From assembly GCA_948567375.1 (NCBI GenBank), contig OX419756.1, forward strand, positions 45,832,333 through 45,896,332: a DNA stretch of 64,000 nucleotides, read 5' to 3'. Position 1 is the stretch's first letter. Every line of letters starts with the position of its first letter. The position numbers and the translations under genes are program-made. The notes beneath the pieces were generated by a model that was given only the letters and a program-made list of their open reading frames with translations, was not told where the DNA came from and made no database searches. The DNA comes from Lunularia cruciata. Its lineage: Eukaryota; Streptophyta; Marchantiopsida; Lunulariales; Lunulariaceae. Of this stretch, positions 57,641 through 64,000 are shown in pieces.

Positions 57641-60600
57641 ATAATGCAGACAAAAACAACTAATGCAACTAAAGACAAAGAGTATGAGATACCAAACACA
57701 AAAGAACTCCAATTTCAATGAGATGCACACTTGAGGTCTCCTTTGCAAGTGCTAAGAGACAAGAAGCACCAAAAAGATGGGATGCTCTTGGGAGCACCTG
57801 GCTTGAGGCAATGCACTGACAAAAAGCAAAGAGAAGAGGGAATTTTGAGTTTAGAGCATTTGGGGAGAGGCAATCTCATAGGTGCTCAAAACTTAGCCCG
57901 GATGGCTTACTTGCAAAGAAACATGGGGAGTGGATTAATACATGGGCAAAGCAAGACTTAGTAAGTTATAACTCCTTATCTGGATGGTAATCATGGAGAA
58001 ATGATAGGAGTTCCTTAATGGCATATGGATGTAGGGTCTATAAAGTGGATAGAGTGTCCAAGGAGAAGAGTGATGTTCAAGAGGGTGAGAGCACTTGGGC
58101 TACCTATCTATACTCAACTACCTAACCTAACATCAAGGAGCAAAAAAAGTGATGATGCTCCAATGGTAGGGCGTGGAGCTATAGAGACTCTGCAATATGC
58201 CGAGTGTTAGCTTGAACCTTAATGGTATACTCCTCTTGGAGTGCTTCCTTATCTCCTCTCAAAAACCTATGAATACTAGAAGCATTATCATAATGCCTTG
58301 AAGCACCTCTATGGGCTAGAAAGAGTAATGTCCAATGTGGGAAAAGGGCCAATAAAGTCAAAGTAGAGACATCTTTGCATTGAGCATCGGCCAAAATAGC
58401 ATGGAATAAGAGAAAGATAGAGAGAGTGTGAAGAGAAAATGAGAGGATGCAATGGCAAGGGGATGTGAGTGTACATTCATGGTTAGGGAAAACTTGGCAA
58501 GAATGCATAGAGAGGACCTAATGAGTATAACTAAGAATACAAGTTTGGGAGAGCTTGGAGAGCCACTACTAGCATACAATAAGGTCTAAAGGTGTTGGCT
58601 AAAGGCTAGTGGTGGCCTTAGACGTAAGCAACAAGATCTCTCTCTATGCTAATTGAATCCAATCCCTACCCATGAACAATCCGAACAAGGTTAAGTAGGA
58701 CACTAATGTATGGATGTGATGATATCCTTGGAGTAGGAAAATGATCCTTTGCAAGTGGTGGGGTGGTGGTGGTGGTGGGAGGAGGAGGATGAGGGGTAGG
58801 AGGGTGGGGAATCCTCCATAGAGGAGTCACCTCTATAGAGCCCATTGATGGTAGAGGAGAAGTTAGTGATCTAGGGATTGAAGGGACTCCATCTAGATAA
58901 ACCTTTGGAACTATGGGTGTATGTTGAAATAGAGGAGGTAAGGGTCAAGCCCTAGGTTGCACATACAAAGTATAGGGTACAAGATGAGGAATGACACTTG
59001 AGGTAGTCCTTCTATGGCCATGTTATTGTACTTTACTTTTCTCTCTTTGGGGACACATAGGATGCCTAGTTGTGGAGCTTACGGATCAGAGGTTGTATGT
59101 AAATTTATCACTACTAGTCTACTCATGTGTTTTACCCAACCATTGAAACCCTCCATTCTTGTTTCTACTATTCCTTCTGCCGAGTAGAGGGTAATGGACA
59201 ACTTAACTTGTCATCATTACACACACTCTGGGTTTGCTGGTTATCATTTCAAGCATTACCAAGGAGAAATAGATAGAATTCCTAGAAGGAAAGAACCTAA
59301 GTACAATGCCGACATACCAATCCAATCCAACTAGGCATATAAACAAGCATGCAAGCATAAAGAGGATCCAACCACAAGAACTTAACAACTCTCCATGTTT
59401 GTGGTTAAAGTCAACTTTATAACCTCTTGCCTTATCCTCAAGCTTGTTTCAATCTGTACTCCAATTTTCTTTCAATTTGTACTCCAACTTTTAATCTAAT
59501 TTGTATTCCAAGTGGGGAAATTTTATGTCTTTTTTATGGGAAAAATCTATGCAACTCAAAGAGAATAACTTTTTTTGTGTTGCTCTAGTTAAAATGATCT
59601 AGAAATCAATGAAAAGCATGTGAGATAAGCTTTCCAATAGTATGAAGCAAATCATAATCTGATTATTATAGCTCCCTTAACAAGATCTCAAACTTTCCAA
59701 TTTTCTTTTGTAATTTCCGCCCTAATTTCAAAATCCCTAATTGAGAATTTGCTCTTGGCAAATTCTCAATTTGGTTCTTGGCAACTTTCCCTAGATTTCT
59801 AGATCAAAGGTACACATAATCCTCACAAACACTCCAAAAACTTAAAAGCTTCAATCATAGTCACAAAAATGAGAGAATTAACTTAAACTCATGATTGAAG
59901 ATAGAAATGATCTACCTAGTTTATGATAATATTTTCAATAGAACTTGTTGCAAAATCTCTCACTCTCCATGAACCCAAAGCCTATCCAAATTTTCACAAT
60001 AGTTGAATGTACCCTTTTCTAAATCCTTGCAAAGTTTGATAGCCTAATCCAACCCTAATCCCTAAATATGGATCAATTCTGAGTTGGCCTAACCGGTGAG
60101 CTCTACAGACCCAAGTATGCTTGATCCAAGACCTTGAATTCTCTATTTAAGGAATTCACATGAAATTTTTTCACAAATGTGCAAGATCTAACCACCAACC
60201 AGAAATTTTCATAAGCTGATTCAAACTATAACTTGAGGAGTGACTAAAACTCCAAACCTGATCATCATTTTATCTCCAATACCTTACTTTCCAGACTTCA
60301 ATTTCAATCAACCAAATCTGATTTGAGATTGATCCAAAACTAGAATTTCTTGCACTCAACACCATAAAAACTTTGTTTACTTTGCAACCCCATTGATAAA
60401 TTATGAAAATGTGTCAAAAATCTCTCCAAACTGTCCAATTTGTGCACATGGATATGAATTCTACCCCCTTGATTCAATCAATCATATCTCACTAAGAGTC
60501 TTCTCAAATCACTTGTTTTTTATATTCAAATTATAGCCTACCAGCTCTTCTCTCCAACCATGGTCTTTTCTTCCCAAATCCACTCTCATCACGCCTTTGA

Positions 60601-60950
60601 TCATCAAAAGACTCCAAATTTCTCATCTTGAGACCCAATCACTTGCATTTTTATCATTTAGTTGTTTCTCTTTTTGCCATATGGACCTCACAACTCCAAC
60701 TTGAAGCCATTGAACTAGATTAAGTCCTTCCCTATCTATAAAAACACAGATTGTCAAGTCCTAGACCCACTCATAGGTAAACAAAGAAAAACAATTGGAT
60801 TTGGGCTTCCCATCATAGACTCCTTGAATTACTCAAGTGTTTCCTTTGATGCTCTAGCACCCACGCTTAGCTACAACTCTCACTCCACACGTCTTCCTCC
60901 CGCTTGAGACTCTTAAAATTGAAACACATGTTTACCAACTCTCCACCACC
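57641..60950. other. Gene-free, repeat-derived stretch
   Basis: Short frames on both strands carry no domain. 57700-58200 may be further upstream LINE sequence. A G-rich tract lies at 58756-58810. 59400-60900 is AT-rich with no feature I can define. Confidence 0.35.
58756..58810 (+). other. G-rich tract with quadruplex potential
   Basis: Runs such as ggtggggtggtggtggt, gggaggaggaggatgaggg and taggagggtgggg give more than four closely spaced G runs within about 55 bases. This is compatible with a G-quadruplex on the plus strand. Function is unknown. Confidence 0.5.
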
Positions 60951-60972
60951 TATATATATATATATATATATA
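60951..60972. repeat. Microsatellite (TA)11
   Basis: A perfect TA run 38 bp upstream of the longer TA array. Confidence 0.95.
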
Positions 60973-61009
60973 AGAGCCGTCAAAGAGGACAAGACCATAA
61001 TTCAAATGG

Positions 61010-62491
<1,482 letters not shown>

Positions 62492-62538
62492 ACAAGTTGT
62501 CATCCAAGTTGACGAGGTCAACTTGGATGACAACTTGT
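62492..62538. repeat. Perfect 22-bp inverted repeat with 3-base loop
   Basis: Arms 62492-62513 and 62517-62538 are exact reverse complements (left arm begins acaagttgtcatcc, right arm ends ggatgacaacttgt) around the loop gag. The loop is too short for a microRNA precursor. Not a terminator in any obvious sense, since no transcript is known here. Confidence 0.95.
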
Positions 62539-62979
62539 GAAATGTACTCGTAGGTGCAGTACATGTAGAGCTGGGAGAAGAAACTTTTCGATTTTGTGTA
62601 TCCACAGCAGTATCTGTCTTCAAGAAAAGCCGGAACTCGAAGGAATGGTCATGAATCATGATGGTGATAGGAAGTAATCTGAGTATGTTGCTCCTAAATC
62701 AACATTATGTAAACACCTCAGATAAGTGATTTAGATCATCGCTGGAGCATAAAGATGGAGACGAGGACAAGTCTTGTTAGTAAATCAACTCCAGGCTCTA
62801 GAGAGTGCTGTGGTGAGTGTAAACTGTTCAATTGACCATGAAGCGCTGGAAGTTAAAATCAAAACTCTAGCGGCTTAGATTAACAACCTTGCAATCTGAG
62901 CACAGAATTGAACGCATGTCTAACGGAGAATTTGACGTCGTGGGGTCACTGAAAATCAAGCCATACCGACACTACTGCG

Positions 62980-63225
62980 GCTTGGCACCATTTTATTTCT
63001 TGTGTCTTATGACTCCTATCCTTGTTCGGCTTGATGGATGGGGTCTTCCCATCCTTCTTGTTATGCTACAAAGTAGCTTTTCCTTCTCCATTGAAAATCA
63101 AGTAAACGTTGGGCTTTGCGATTCGCATGTGTAAAAGACGACCGTGAAAAATAACAAGAAGGATGGAAAGACCCCCATCAAGCCAAAGAAAAGACATAAG
63201 GGTAAAATGGGGCTAAACTCCAATC
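62980..63225. repeat. Foldback (MITE-like) element built from repeat R
   Basis: Two inverted arms of about 90 bp lie around a spacer of about 60 bp. The left arm (about 62980-63070) contains cggcttgatggatgg and tcttcccatccttcttgtta. The right arm (about 63131-63225) contains taacaagaaggatggaaaga and cccccatcaagcc. The outer ends read ggcaccattttatt and gtaaaatggggct. Single arms elsewhere in the window (33481, 52655, 53547) are related. Confidence 0.65.
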
Positions 63226-64000
63226 GCATGTGGTACAGGATTGGGTTTCGGTGATATAGCTACTTTTATCAGTACTTTCATGCCATACTTGAAAGTCGAC
63301 AGGTATTTGGGCTTGGTCTCAGGTGCCCTGGCTCAGGTTCCTCCAGCTTTGTCCGGTAGAATCAGTTCAACCTTCGATTCACACAATAATCCAGGCATCT
63401 ACCTCCAATCAAGTAGAAAGACAAAAGTTGCATCGAGTATCACGATGGCTTCCTTCTGTTCAGTACAGGGACAAAAGCGTACGCTACACATAAGTTTCGA
63501 ACGAGCACAAGATGTGCCTGAGGCTGATTCTGAAAAGGATAATGTTGACAATCGGTGCCGACTTTTGAAAACGCCAACGCCATTAATATTAGCGTCAAGT
63601 CCAAGCTTGTTTGAAATATAGTTCAGTCTATGCCTCTTGTCTCTCTACTTCAGCTCTACTTTTGTAATGAACTGACAAAAAAGCGCAACTTGATGGCAGC
63701 AACCTCAACCTTCTGGCATACGCGCGAGTGCGTTGAGAAATTGTCCTCTATTTGCCATTTTTCGGCATCGATTTGCTAGTCGGAAAGCTTTTCCTGCAGA
63801 TATAGGTGCCAACTGCCTTCTGACACAGCAATTTCCAGGATGTCTGCTTCTCGAGATTGAGAAGTTGACGTTGCCATTATTAAACAGAAGTACACATTCC
63901 GAGTTCAGTAATTGCCCTAGTCTATATCTCTCGATTGTGTCGAAAGGAGCATACTGAAGATTGCGGGACGGATCTTGGACGTACTCATGGTGAGTTATTC
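63226..64000 (+). other. Possible 5' part of an unidentified gene, not supported
   Basis: A plus-strand frame at 63241-63621 (126 residues) and another at 63733-63957 contain no domain I recognise. They could be exons of a gene continuing beyond the window or chance frames. Base composition here is closer to the host-gene region than to the AT-rich repeats. Confidence 0.25.

Noticed and set aside
62492-62538. microRNA precursor
   Set aside because: A three-base loop and perfect 22-bp stem do not fit plant microRNA precursors, which need longer stems and loops.

Overview
This window is nuclear DNA of a land plant. The evidence is three spliced host genes with GT-AG introns (a pTAC5-like plastid nucleoid protein, an unrecognised probable plastid membrane protein and an NPF/POT transporter), nested Ty3/gypsy chromoviruses, Helitron and LINE debris, and a 200-base run of N marking a scaffold gap. 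A bryophyte or another early-diverging land plant would fit, mainly because a DNMT3-type (non-permuted) methyltransferase is present. I cannot name the species.

Layout. 1-15 kb is a stack of fossil retroelements. A degraded antisense copy of a methyltransferase-bearing gypsy element (about 2.6-5.0 kb) abuts an old plus-strand chromovirus (X, 5.0-14.9 kb). X was itself entered by a much younger minus-strand chromovirus (Y, 5998-10356), which has near-identical 423-bp LTRs, a 5-bp target duplication and LTRs packed with heat-shock elements. 15-21.5 kb is AT-rich and gene-free, with degenerate tandem repeats, an LTR fragment and the assembly gap.

21.8-31.7 kb is the centrepiece: a GC-richer Ty3/gypsy element ordered gag, protease, cytosine-5 DNA methyltransferase (motifs I, IV, VI, VIII, IX and X in DNMT3 order), reverse transcriptase, RNase H, integrase and a C-terminal C4HC3 PHD finger. 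It sits inside the helicase gene of a dead Helitron. It appears to have integrated as a circularly permuted two-LTR form, opened at a 10-bp palindrome inside the LTR. It is broken, but the protein parts are easy to read. The older copy at 2.6-5.0 kb carries the same methyltransferase region, so the enzyme is a lasting part of the family.

33.9-49 kb is the host-gene region, all on the plus strand: the pTAC5-like gene (33986-37419, six exons), an unrecognised 367-residue protein (40133-41390, two exons) and an NPF transporter (46560-48961, four exons). 49-64 kb is again repeat-rich: a tandem 164-bp duplication, a small dispersed repeat that forms a foldback element at 62.98-63.23 kb, an unrecognised decayed coding block (54.6-56.5 kb, minus), a LINE-type reverse transcriptase relic (56.8-57.6 kb, minus), a (TA)65 microsatellite and a perfect 22-bp hairpin at 62.5 kb.

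The host genes form no operon-like unit. Two of the three probably act in plastids and the third is a membrane transporter. The linked biology is in the mobile elements: one family carries its own DNA-methylation writer and a histone-reader-type finger, and another carries what looks like a heat-driven promoter.
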